From assembly GCA_001970855.1 (NCBI GenBank), contig LSSN01005843.1:1-14760 (forward strand): a DNA stretch of 14,760 nucleotides, written 5' to 3'. Position numbers and translations under genes: made by a program. The notes beneath the pieces were generated by a model, which saw only the letters and a program-made list of their open reading frames with translations, did not search any database and had not been told where the DNA came from. How positions within the stretch are numbered: position 1 is the stretch's first letter; the number at the start of each line of letters is the position of its first letter. The stretch comes from Smittium culicis. Taxonomy: Eukaryota > Kickxellomycota > Harpellomycetes > Harpellales > Legeriomycetaceae. Positions 1 through 7,963 of the stretch are shown piece after piece.

Positions 1-1109
1 TGCCCCTCAGGCGATTTATGGTTCCCGGTTTGGCTGTTGCAGCTTGATCATTGGTTGATACTATTTTATCGTTGATGATTTTTTACTTCTCAACCGGCTT
101 TAAGCTTGGTTGAGCTTCTGTGGTCACTGATTTAGAATCATCAGTTAGAGGAGCGGCTGATACCGCTGGTGCTTCAGCGTTGGAGCTGTTAAAGCTGAAT
201 TTTAGCTTCTGCATGTTCTCGCGTGCATTTTTTTTGATTTGATTTTTCTTGATTTTATAGCACTCGGATTTCCAGTGCCCGGCCTCCTTGCATTAACTGC
301 ATACCTCCTTACAGCCCTTGTAAAAAATGTTTATTTTACTATTTTCATGGTCGAGGAAGCTTGGGAGGTCGATCTCTATGTTATTTTTTTTTTACAAGTA
401 CTTTGATCCTATATGGGAGGTACTGGTTGTTGTCGAATCGGCGCCAAGCGCTGATATGCTTGATTTCACACCAAGGCCCGAGCTCTTTTGGAATTAGCTT
501 GGCCATTGGTTCAATTCCTACATCCCTGAAGTTTGGGATGTTTACTACAATGATATCCTCCTCGATTTTCACTGTCTGGTATAGGTCTATTGGCTTGTCG
601 TTATAGACAAGCTTCGTAGACATTAGATTGTTTGCGTCTTTTATGCCATTAAAAACCATGTATGTGGTGCCTGCGCGATGGTCGTTCTGTCTAATATATG
701 ATACGTCCTTAAGCGCGCTGAATATGACCTCAAGCGCGTCGATGTGGCTCCCTTTGAATTGGACCTATGAGCAGCCGACTTTCATGTCGGAACCGCCAGT
801 GCAGAACTTCTTAAGGCTGGTCATTTCACCACCAAGAAGCATGTGCTTGATGGAGACCTCCTTATACATACTCATATCAGTCAGATTTCCTTTTCTTCCT
901 GCGTGGATTTTTTTAGCTGAGCTTTTTTGCATTTTTTTGTTATTTAATTGTGATTTGGGATAATTGTTTACCCTATGTTGGTTATTAACCCTAGGATAAT
1001 CAGCAGTGTTGCTGTTTTGTACCTCATTTGTGCTGTATTGAGGGTCATTCCCCTTCACAACATCGCTAAATAAGGTTCTAGCACGTTTTACGGGCTTTCT
1101 AATGACCAT
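1..1109 (-). pseudogene. Decayed LINE-type ORF1 (gag-like) protein with CCHC zinc knuckle, partial at left edge
   Basis: Reads leftward from an ATG at 1109. A Lys/Asn/Gln-rich basic N-terminus is followed by a probable RRM-like RNA-binding region (segments such as IIVVNIPNF and EIKHISAW, at 381-660) and then, near 255-310, a retroviral-type zinc knuckle CX2CX4HX4C whose second half reads CKEAGHWKSEC. A Lys-rich and then Ala/Ser/Thr/Pro-rich tail continues off the window. Non-LTR retrotransposon ORF1 proteins use this order to bind element RNA. The frame is broken by TAG at 767-765 and by an A10 run (384-393) that leads into TAA at 383-381; one base fewer restores the frame. TAA at 295-293 falls between the first two knuckle cysteines, and another TAA is at 85-83. 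It is therefore a dead copy. No reverse transcriptase is in the window; ORF2 would lie to the left. A gag of another retroelement class is possible. Confidence 0.72.
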
Positions 1110-1327
1110 AATTAACTAGATTGGTGTTTTATTTTTGCTTTTCTTTTTTTTTGTATGATTTTTATTTTTGCTGAAATTTATTTAAAAAAACCAAAATATT
1201 GGAAATTTGCGATTTATGAACTTTTTCATTCAGATTCTGCTAACTAAAAAACGTTCTCCAAACTTAGACGCTTAAAATCCAAAAAAAAAAAAAAAAGTCA
1301 AATAATATCACATAGGATGATTCTTCG
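1110..1327. other. AT-rich 5' flank of the ORF1 pseudogene with an A16 run
   Basis: No open frame of note. This is the region upstream of the minus-strand ORF1 start and may be its 5' untranslated region. It contains an uninterrupted A16 tract at 1281-1296. Its left border is the ORF1 ATG and its right border is the dispersed repeat copy A. Confidence 0.4.
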
Positions 1328-1465
1328 TGTCAGAGATATTATTAATCACAATTTAAAAATATAAAATAAACTATTAAATATTAAATAGTAAACATATAAA
1401 ATTTAATAAATTAAATTTTGAACCGATCCCCTTCACTACTCTAGCATCTCCATACCCATCGGGGC
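1328..1465 (-). repeat. Dispersed retroposon 3' repeat, copy A
   Basis: Homologous to 6964-7129 (copy B). Both begin on the + strand with TGTC(T)GAGAGAT or a close variant, share a nearly identical 23-base block around AAATATAAAATAAACTATT, pass through an AT-rich stretch, and end in a GC-richer block containing TCCATAC and a GGGC end. On the minus strand the order becomes GC-rich body, AT-rich 3' region and end, which is the layout of a 5'-truncated LINE 3' end or a SINE. In both copies a minus-strand frame in the GC-rich block stops at TAG after similar residues (A: MGMEMLE; B: VCMDLI), weakly suggesting the C-terminus of a LINE ORF2. No convincing target-site duplication surrounds copy A. 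Confidence 0.55.
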
Positions 1466-2623
1466 TTTCTTTATATCAAATCAAATTTTTTATAATTGCT
1501 TAGTGATAATTAGGATAAAACTTAGTGAGATCATTAATGAAAATATTCTACACCCCCTTTCCATATTAAAAAAGCTTGCTAGACGGATAAGTTTCATAGC
1601 AGCTTAGTCTTTTGAAGATAACTATGCGAAGCTATTTACTTAGTCGATGTATAAATTTCTTAGCTTTACTGGCATAACTAAAATAGGAAATGTGAACTGA
1701 GGTGCAGTGCAATTTTATAGGCATATTTTTGGTAAGTTTTAATATTTTAGTATGTTTATTTTCAATTGAAGATAATAGGGTCATTAATTTATAGTTTTGG
1801 TTGATCGAAAATAAAATAGTAAAAATAAAATCTAATTATCAAGGTTTAAAGTTTTGAATTAGTGCCAGTATTTTGAATTTTTAAGCAAATAGATATACGA
1901 GTTTTAAGATTTCACCATTTTTTACTCTTAGTTTTATTTTGAGGCCTATTTATTTGATAACAATAAAAACTAAATTTAAAACTAAAAAATGTTATGGAAT
2001 TTTATTTATTTACATTTTATAAAATTTTTTTGAGAGAGTGCCCAAAGTTCCGGAAATAATTAGATTTTTATATAGCTTATGTTAGCTAAAAGTTGAATGT
2101 GTAGTCACTCGCTATTAGTATTACTATTTTTTATTTTCATTTTATTCAATAGTGTTTTATTAGTTTTTATTCTCTTTCTTTGTAAAATAAGTTTTTTTTT
2201 AAATCTCGGGATTTTATTGGTGCAATAAAAATATATGAAAATATGCAGTAAAATAAACTAAAAAATAGTAAAATTGGAGCAAGGCATAAAAAAGCTAATA
2301 TTTGTAAAATAAGTTATGTTAGTTTTTATCCAATAATATCAGTGACTTTATATTTGAAATATCAAAAACAAAAATTTCACAACTCGAATCTAATCAAATC
2401 AAAAAAATAAATAAAATAAAAATTTTTTCATTGTTTTCACTAATTTCTTAATTTATATTTTACATAGTTTTTTTCTTTGTAATCAGTCGTTGGATCACTC
2501 TATTAAATATTTATTTCTCTACAAGTACGCTATCATCATAAACTTAAATTGACTTTTAAGCAATTAAATGTATATGTATATATATATTAAATGATTATAT
2601 AAAGTATTGCATCATTAAAAGTT
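1466..2623. other. AT-rich intergenic spacer, no gene seen
   Basis: About 1.2 kb of sequence very poor in G and C, dense in stops in all six frames. It holds homopolymer A and T runs and a short TA-rich tract near 2569-2588. I see no RNA gene, no coding exon and no clear element. Confidence 0.6.
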
Positions 2624-2629
2624 TTTATT
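2624..2629 (-). terminator. Candidate polyadenylation signal of the quinone reductase gene
   Basis: AATAAA on the minus strand, about 72 bases past the TAA stop at 2703-2701, in AT-rich 3' sequence. The spacing suits a fungal 3' processing signal, but such hexamers are common by chance at this base composition. Confidence 0.35.
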
Positions 2630-2700
2630 GTAATTTAATCAATTAAATAAGATAAATAGGAAATTTAGCTAAAAAAATGCTTGATTTTTGTTTACAGAGT

Positions 2701-3312
2701 TTAGTTGTGGTATTTTGAGACAGTTTTGGCAAATAGCTCTCCGTGATGCACTGCTATTTCTATCTCTTTTTCCGAAACGGGTCTTTGTCCAGTTATTGAA
2801 GCAATTGATCCAGATCCGTACGCAGAACCACCAACAACTTGATCTACAAGGTATAAATTTTCATGGGTGAAGCCCAAAGGTACATATATCATTCCTTGGT
2901 GAATAAGATTAGGTAAAAATGTAAGAGCAGTCGTTTCTTGGCCACCAGCTTGATCTCCAGTTCCAGTAAACGTAGCGGCCATCTTTCCTACAAGGGCTTT
3001 TTTGAACCACAAAGCTCCAGTCGAATCGATGAAACTTTTTACTTGTGCAGGAGGAGTACCGAATCTAGTTGCGAAGCCAAACATGAAAGCATCACCCTTT
3101 TCAAATTCTTCTAATGTGAATATAGGTACAGATTCATCCTTTGGAGGAGCGTGCATCTTATCTAGGGCTTCTTGACTTAAAGTTTCTTCGAATTGGCGTA
3201 GCTCAACATTTACAAGATCTGTAGATTTTAAACCTTTTACGATGTTGTCTGCGACTGTCCTTAAGTGACCATAAGTAGAATAATATACGACATATACAGT
3301 TGGTTTAGCCAT
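2701..3312 (-). CDS. Flavodoxin-like NAD(P)H:quinone oxidoreductase (WrbA / Pst2 / Ycp4 family)
   Basis: Complete, intron-free, 203 residues; the family is usually about 200. Members bind FMN and reduce quinones by two electrons, limiting oxidative stress. Fungal members are cytosolic or peripherally membrane-associated, and some are allergens (Alt a 7 type). Visible in order: the FMN phosphate loop YYSTYGH (residues 10-16, usually YYSMYGH); KMHAPPK (52-58); TRFGTPPAQ with a following Gly-Ala-Leu-Trp (82-102), which packs on the flavin; GTGDQAGGQETT (117-128), the second FMN loop; GGSAYGSG (161-168); and a C-terminal RPVSEKEIEIA helix. The start is chosen because MAKPTVYVVYYS is the family N-terminus and the ATG has A at -3 in an A-rich leader. 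A TATA box lies about 107 bases upstream and a candidate poly(A) signal about 72 bases downstream. No defect is visible, and composition is more balanced than the flanks, as expected for an expressed gene. Confidence 0.95.
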   Translation of the reverse strand: MAKPTVYVVYYSTYGHLRTVADNIVKGLKSTDLVNVELRQFEETLSQEALDKMHAPPKDESVPIFTLEEFEKGDAFMFGFATRFGTPPAQVKSFIDSTGALWFKKALVGKMAATFTGTGDQAGGQETTALTFLPNLIHQGMIYVPLGFTHENLYLVDQVVGGSAYGSGSIASITGQRPVSEKEIEIAVHHGELFAKTVSKYHN

Positions 3313-3418
3313 TTTGATATTTATTTTTTTGTTTTTGATTTTTAGTTAGATTTAGATTTTTTTTTAATCCATGGTGGTTTTTAGTTAATTTGTGGTCTTA
3401 TCAAGAGAAAAATCTATT

Positions 3419-3427
3419 CTATTTATA
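3419..3427 (-). promoter_or_regulatory. TATA box of the quinone reductase gene
   Basis: The minus strand reads TATAAATAG, an exact TATA-box consensus, 107-115 bases upstream of the ATG at 3312. The leader between is T/A-rich and ATG-poor apart from one CCATGG near 3369-3374, which would encode only a short upstream frame. Confidence 0.5.
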
Positions 3428-3499
3428 CTTTTTTGGAAGAGGTGGCGGTTAATACCTAGTTTAGCTGACGTTTTATATATTAGTTAGGGTTTCTATTGT

Positions 3500-3506
3500 T
3501 TACTAA
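3500..3506. promoter_or_regulatory. Possible Yap1/Pap1-type site upstream of the quinone reductase
   Basis: TTACTAA, the classical fungal AP-1 (Yap1) response element, sits on the + strand about 190 bases upstream of the ATG. Yap1-like factors are known to induce flavodoxin-like quinone reductases in yeasts, so the location makes sense. A 7-base AT-rich word is expected by chance every few kilobases here, so this is only suggestive. Confidence 0.25.
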
Positions 3507-3918
3507 TCCATAAAACAAACAATTTGTTAAAATTAGAGTCTATTCTAATATTTCTGAGCTCTAATCATTCCTGAAAAAAAAGTTTCATTGGTTCTTCAAT
3601 CTCTAATATAAAAGTTCTACAAACATTTTTTCTAGTAAATTTTTCTATAAAACGCCGTTTAGGGGAGTTCTTTTCTACGTATAACAGAAATATTCTTTAA
3701 TCCCCCAAGTTCTGAGGCGCATAAAATATGGTTTTTATTATTTCGAATGTATATATTATGAATCCAGATCTTGGTTAATCTAGAGCTGCTATTTCATTAT
3801 TTTAATATTGATCTACAATTATAAGTAGATATAGGATTAATTTTGACTGTGATTGACGACCAAAAAGTATAAAAATAACAAACTCGCAGCAGTTTGCGAC
3901 GTGTCAAATTTATATTAT
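3507..3918. other. AT-rich spacer with a nested inverted repeat
   Basis: No coding frame. A set of nested complementary words occupies 3653-3719: CGCC/GGCG outside, GGGGA/TCCCC next, TTTCT/AGAAA innermost around a 9-base loop. The unpaired spacers differ in length, so any structure would be bulged. It may be the remnant of a small transposon or chance. Confidence 0.35.
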
Positions 3919-4106
3919 CCCTTTCCCAACCAACTCGCTTTATAAAAATGAATGTATTGATTTGATAATGATTTATAAGAATTTTTATTATTTGCTGTTA
4001 TTATAAGGCAGACAAATATTTCTTAATGCTTCGGAATTAATAATTTTTATTGAGTTATGTTGGGTATATTTGGTAGATCAAAAATAGTCTACCGCCCGCG
4101 AAAAGG
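3919..4106. mobile_element. piggyBac-like miniature element (MITE), copy A
   Basis: 188 bp bounded by TTAT (3915-3918, probably mutated TTAA) and TTAA (4107-4110). The left end begins CCCTTTCCCAACCAAC. The right end, read on the minus strand, begins CCTTTTCGCGGGCGG. TTAA targets and CCC-type ends are the hallmark of piggyBac elements. The right subterminus contains a perfect 6-bp inverted repeat, GGTAGA (4072-4077) and TCTACC (4088-4093). Copy B (5436-5601) shares both ends and this subterminal structure. There is no coding capacity, so it would have relied on a transposase from elsewhere. The interiors of the copies are diverged and AT-rich. Confidence 0.5.
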
Positions 4107-4110
4107 TTAA

Positions 4111-5431
4111 AAAAGTCTGGAATTTTGGGCTAAAGCTTTAAATAAAATAATTAGATCAACTATTTCTCTGGAAAAGAAAATATCTGTAGATAGCTTTTAA
4201 CCTATAATTTTATTTAATCTGGGACTTTAAGTTTGGATATAAAAAACAATTGAATAGCTTAAAGCTCTAGAAAACATTCCAAACGCGATGATTGGATAAA
4301 AATGTTCATCCTGAGTATATACATTAGAAATTCATAAACGAAGCGGATCATTTTGCAATAGAATTTCAATTTTCTAGTTTCAATTAGTTAATGCTATTGG
4401 ATATTATATGCCAATGTTTCGAGTAGAAATGAAATTCAGTAAATATTTATTAAAATTCAGTCCCAATTCCAGTTAACTGGATTTGGTAGACCAAAGATTT
4501 CCATAAGAATTTAATAATAACATTCTATTCCAAGATCCACAGAACAATTTCCCTCCTAATATGCATCAACTAGAATAAACAAATTAAACTATCAGCATAA
4601 AAAAAAACAAATTTTTAGCAAGAGTGCATATGAGAAAAGAGAACTAAAAAAGGAGTTCGAGTATACTAAAACCAGTCTAATAAAACTGAAAGTTCGAAAT
4701 TGAAACAATTAATTGAGCTCAGATGTTTATTAAAATAATATTTTTAATCAATTATAAAGTTTATTTAAATTCAATGTCATTTGAAAAACAGTAAAAAATT
4801 TCTACTAATATAGTTGGTGTAAAAACTGTTTAAATATTTAGCCCACGATTCATTTGTGGAATTTTAGGAATAGTTATAGTCGGCTCCCAGATTTCTAGAA
4901 TGGTTAACCTTAGTTTTTGTTTTTAAAATTATATTTTTCACTAACACATTGTTACTAAAAAACAAGGTACAGATTATAAAATTTAGCTGTTAACCCAACA
5001 TGGTAGAAACTGTTCATTTAAAAAATTAACAGTAATTATACATAGCTAGTCTTTTTGACTCAATCACTCTAGCTTACAAGGAATGTAAAAATTTTTTGTT
5101 CGAGGATACATACATATACTAATTTTGACGAACTTGTTATTTCTGTTATAAATTTCCTAGTTGTCAGATTTAAACTTTTAACTCTTTATAGTAAATTATA
5201 TATACTACATTCTCTGAGACGGTTAACAATATGTCATGTTTCCATTAGAAATAAATAAGTGGCTAAAAAACTATATTTCCAAGTATTTCCCATTTTGAAG
5301 ATTTTGGGCGTAGATAATGCATTGTTGCAGTTTAAAATTATTGGTTTCAGCGCTAGAAATTATTATAATTGGCTGAATTAATGAGGCGTTTCTATTATTA
5401 TTCTTCTTTTCGCTCTAAAATTAACATTTCA
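4111..5431. other. AT-rich spacer between the two MITE copies, no gene seen
   Basis: About 1.3 kb without a sustained frame on either strand. Isolated words such as TTAACC near 4903 and 4988 recall the MITE ends but have no matching partner. No tRNA-like T-arm or other RNA gene was recognised. Confidence 0.5.
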
Positions 5432-5435
5432 TTAA

Positions 5436-5601
5436 CCCATTCAGGGGCCAACGCTCTTACACATAAATAAAAAAAATAATTATAATTGGATGTTATGAAG
5501 AAATTAGCCAATAAAAGACTATACTTTTGTATGACTTATAATATTGTTATTTGGTTCGATATTTTTGGTAGTTCAAAAAAAGCCAACTGCCCGCAAAAGG
5601 G
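5436..5601. mobile_element. piggyBac-like miniature element (MITE), copy B
   Basis: 166 bp flanked on both sides by intact TTAA (5432-5435 and 5602-5605). The left end begins CCCATTCAGGGGCCAACG; the right end on the minus strand begins CCCTTTTGCGGGCAGTTGG. It matches copy A best over the terminal 45 bases on the right. The subterminal inverted repeat is kept: GGTAGTT (5567-5573) pairs with AACTGCC (5585-5591), with changes on both arms relative to copy A. Non-coding. It directly abuts the pogo-like remnant that begins near 5614. Confidence 0.55.
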
Positions 5602-5613
5602 TTAAATGACAAT

Positions 5614-6081
5614 TTGCCATTTTAGATGTTTTTTAATTTTGAAACTAGCTTGCAATACGCCAGTTGCAAATTACCAAAAAAAAAAAAAAAAGTAAAATCT
5701 AGGTTTCTAAATATACTAATTTAATTGGAATTATTTTTTTTAAAAAATAAATTAAAAATTAATTCGATAAGTTATAAGTTTTAGTTGCCATGTTAGAAAT
5801 TATATCTTGGTTCATTTTACAGCCATTTACAAACATATCTGCGAATTGCCTTCTCACAGTTCAATTGACAATAGACCAGATTATTTGCAATATAAATAGC
5901 CAATTCACAAATAAAATTTACTAAAACTCGCAAATTTAATTCAATTAGCCTATAAAATCGCTTTAATAAAAATGAGGTATACTTCAAACAATAAATCGAT
6001 ATTTTTTCAATTTAAAATTCTTAAAGTTGCTATCTTAGAGGGTTGCCATCTCAAGCTCTTGCCATCTTAGAGGTTTTACTG
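5614..6081. mobile_element. Terminal part of a pogo/Tigger-like DNA transposon
   Basis: Read on the minus strand from 6081, the end is CAGTAAAACCTCTAAGATGG flanked by a TA dinucleotide at 6082-6083. CAGT(A/G)(A/G)AACCTC termini and TA target sites are typical of pogo/Tigger elements of the Tc1/mariner superfamily. Inside the end a roughly 15-bp unit occurs three times in tandem (6027-6041, 6043-6058, 6059-6073). The core TTGCCATNTTAGA recurs at 5614-5626 and 5785-5797. Repeated subterminal motifs are usual transposase binding sites. I could not find the opposite terminus or a recognisable transposase, so this is a truncated or internally deleted copy and the left limit is uncertain. Confidence 0.5.
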
Positions 6082-6083
6082 TA

Positions 6084-6330
6084 TAAAGTATATATGTATA
6101 TAATTTGGTGGTATATACGCTAGCGTTTATAATTTTAGCTAAATCATCAAAACTTCTTTTTTGGCGACTTGCGAAATTTACATTTTTTTATTGTGCTTAA
6201 TCTTAGTATTGTCAGGTGAACTTTGTCAATTTACCACGAAGAAATTAAATGATATCACGTTAATAAGACGGTGTTCCAAAAGGAAGCATTCTAATCTTCA
6301 TCAAATAACCAATCCTTAGGATGAATTAGA
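6084..6330. other. AT-rich spacer, no gene seen
   Basis: No frame or RNA gene is supported. It links the pogo-like terminus to the TTTTA-repeat tail. Confidence 0.4.
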
Positions 6331-6355
6331 TTTTATTTTATTTTATTTTTTTTTT
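6331..6355 (-). repeat. AAAAT microsatellite, probable retroposon tail
   Basis: On the + strand this reads (TTTTA)3 followed by T10. On the minus strand it is an A-rich tail ending in AAAAT repeats, the same tail type that ends repeat copy B at 6934-6960. The sequence to its right has no clear identity to copy B, so if it is a retroposon tail it belongs to another family or a degraded copy. Confidence 0.35.
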
Positions 6356-6918
6356 GAAAAATAAAAATTTATTAGTTTACATAAATGAGGTGATTTTATT
6401 GATATAAAATTTGCATATTAGCATATTCCTAACTATAAAAAATAGATTTAGTATTAAGCTAGACTTTTAATTTTATTGAATTTGTTATCAGATTAAGCGA
6501 CTATTTTTATCCAATTAATGTAGGAAAGCAAAATAACTAGTAAAAAAGGAGCTCTGAACCTCAAAAGAATCTCACATATTTGCCAAAAATAAAGTAGGAT
6601 ATCTTTTCATTTTCCCCACATCTATCAACTATTTTGGTGCACAATCACTATAATTATTAAATATTAACTAAATAATATAATATAATATAAAATGAAAAAT
6701 TGATTATATTATTATTCACTATATACGTTTCACTTTCATCTGTATTTTATATCGAGATATCGCTATTAATCAATGCTCTAAACATTTAATAGGTAAAAAT
6801 GTAGTTCGAATAAAAGGCAATATTATTATAATTGTTTAAGTGTCGTAATATGTCGATATACCTATCAATTATCTAATTATATTTAACATGACCAAAAAAT
6901 CGAAAAATCTCACAAGTG
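6356..6918. other. AT-rich spacer, no gene seen
   Basis: Stops in all frames; contains a short ATAAT-type tandem tract near 6674-6692. Nothing else recognised. Confidence 0.45.
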
Positions 6919-6932
6919 ATTGATTAATGAGG

Positions 6933-7129
6933 ATTTTTATTTTATTTTATTTTATTTTGTTTTTGTCTGAGAGATTTTATTATAATTTTTTTAAAAATAT
7001 ACAATAAACTATTTAAAAATATTTATAAAGCTAAAAAAATATTAAAAAAATATTAAAAAAATATTAAAAAAATGATTTTTTAACTGACTCCCCCCCTCCG
7101 CAGCTATATCAGATCCATACACACTGGGC
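6933..7129 (-). repeat. Dispersed retroposon 3' repeat, copy B, with AAAAT tail
   Basis: Oriented on the minus strand: a GC-richer body (7080-7129), an AT-rich region with about four copies of an 11-bp unit ATTAAAAAAAT (7032-7073), the end CTCTCAGACA shared with copy A, then a tail of AAAAT repeats (6960-6934). A variable microsatellite tail is the mark of target-primed reverse transcription. Possible 14-15 base target duplications flank it: ATTGATTAATGAGG at 6919-6932 and ATTGATTCAAAGAGG at 7130-7144. The right one begins exactly where similarity to copy A ends. A minus-strand frame also runs open from about 7200 into the repeat, so a longer LINE ORF2 fragment remains possible. Confidence 0.55.
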
Positions 7130-7149
7130 ATTGATTCAAAGAGGCTGGT

Positions 7150-7180
7150 GAATCACTTATAGTTTGAAGTATAAGTGTTC
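7150..7180. other. Hairpin in a small GC-richer island
   Basis: CACTTATA (7154-7161) and TATAAGTG (7170-7177) form a perfect 8-bp inverted repeat around an 8-base loop. GAA and TTC extend it outward with a one-base bulge. It lies in a GC-richer island (7081-7205) next to repeat copy B. The function is unknown; it could belong to the retroposon or be an independent structure. Confidence 0.35.
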
Positions 7181-7205
7181 TGGGCACGCGGATGCCGCTC
7201 AAAAG

Positions 7206-7894
7206 TAAATAAAATGTTATTAGGGGATTAATTTTATCGAGACTGTACAAATAAATTGGTTTTTTGTATACAATTTTATTTTATTCTTCATCTCTTATAG
7301 AGTCAATATGAACAATTTATAAATCTTTCGCTTTTAAATATAATAATTGCTATAAATAAGATTCAAAAATTTTTTTTGTTACTTGTTAGTAGCAGCAGTT
7401 GATGGTTTAATCATACAATTATTTTAAAGTTAGATAGTATCAAATAATTCAATTTTATTTAGTAAATAATGATTATCGACACAAGATAATCTTTCTTATG
7501 TGATGTATTTATGATCATAACTTATCTCGAATATAAATTATATTAAAAATTTCGAAATTATAAAATGGAGATCAATTTATTGATGTGTATATAAATGATT
7601 AAAATTTATATTAAACAGACTTTTTATTTGATTAATTAGCTATAAAATTATTTATGGATATCTTTTAATCAAAGTTTACTCTATCTATCAATTCACAATT
7701 AATAGTATATCTGCGAATAGTAAACTCGTCATAATTTTTTCTATAAGTCTAGAATATTATGGTATTTATCGCATCGAAATAAATAGCGCGTAATAAAAAT
7801 AAATATTTGTTGGTATCAGTATTTTAGTTTATAAATATTTATACATAACTGGAATGACTATTATCTTATATTATAAAAATTTTGTATAATTATT
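7206..7894. other. AT-rich spacer downstream of the acidic-protein gene
   Basis: No coding frame, RNA gene or clear repeat seen on either strand. Confidence 0.5.
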
Positions 7895-7900
7895 TTTATT
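7895..7900 (-). terminator. Candidate polyadenylation signal of the acidic-protein gene
   Basis: AATAAA on the minus strand, about 64 bases after the TAA stop at 7966-7964. Plausible spacing, weak information content. Confidence 0.3.
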
Positions 7901-7963
7901 TTAACTAATTTTACTGACGATATGAGAAAACAGAGAAAAAAGCTATAATTTATAAGGCAAATA

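Noticed and set aside
83..767. In-frame TAA/TAG in ORF1 could mean glutamine codons (altered genetic code).
   Set aside because: Reading them as Gln would give a sensible knuckle (C-S-Q-C), but both intact genes end at TAA where homology or composition ends and use CAA/CAG for Gln. The A10 frameshift also remains.
1297..1490. Target-site duplication around repeat copy A (TCAAAT words on both sides).
   Set aside because: Only six matching bases in AT-rich sequence and not at the element borders.
4472..4905. A third TTAA-bounded MITE, from TTAACTGGATTTGGTAGACC to GGTTAA.
   Set aside because: TTGGTAGACC resembles the subterminal word, but no GCCCGC-type end or CCC start is present.
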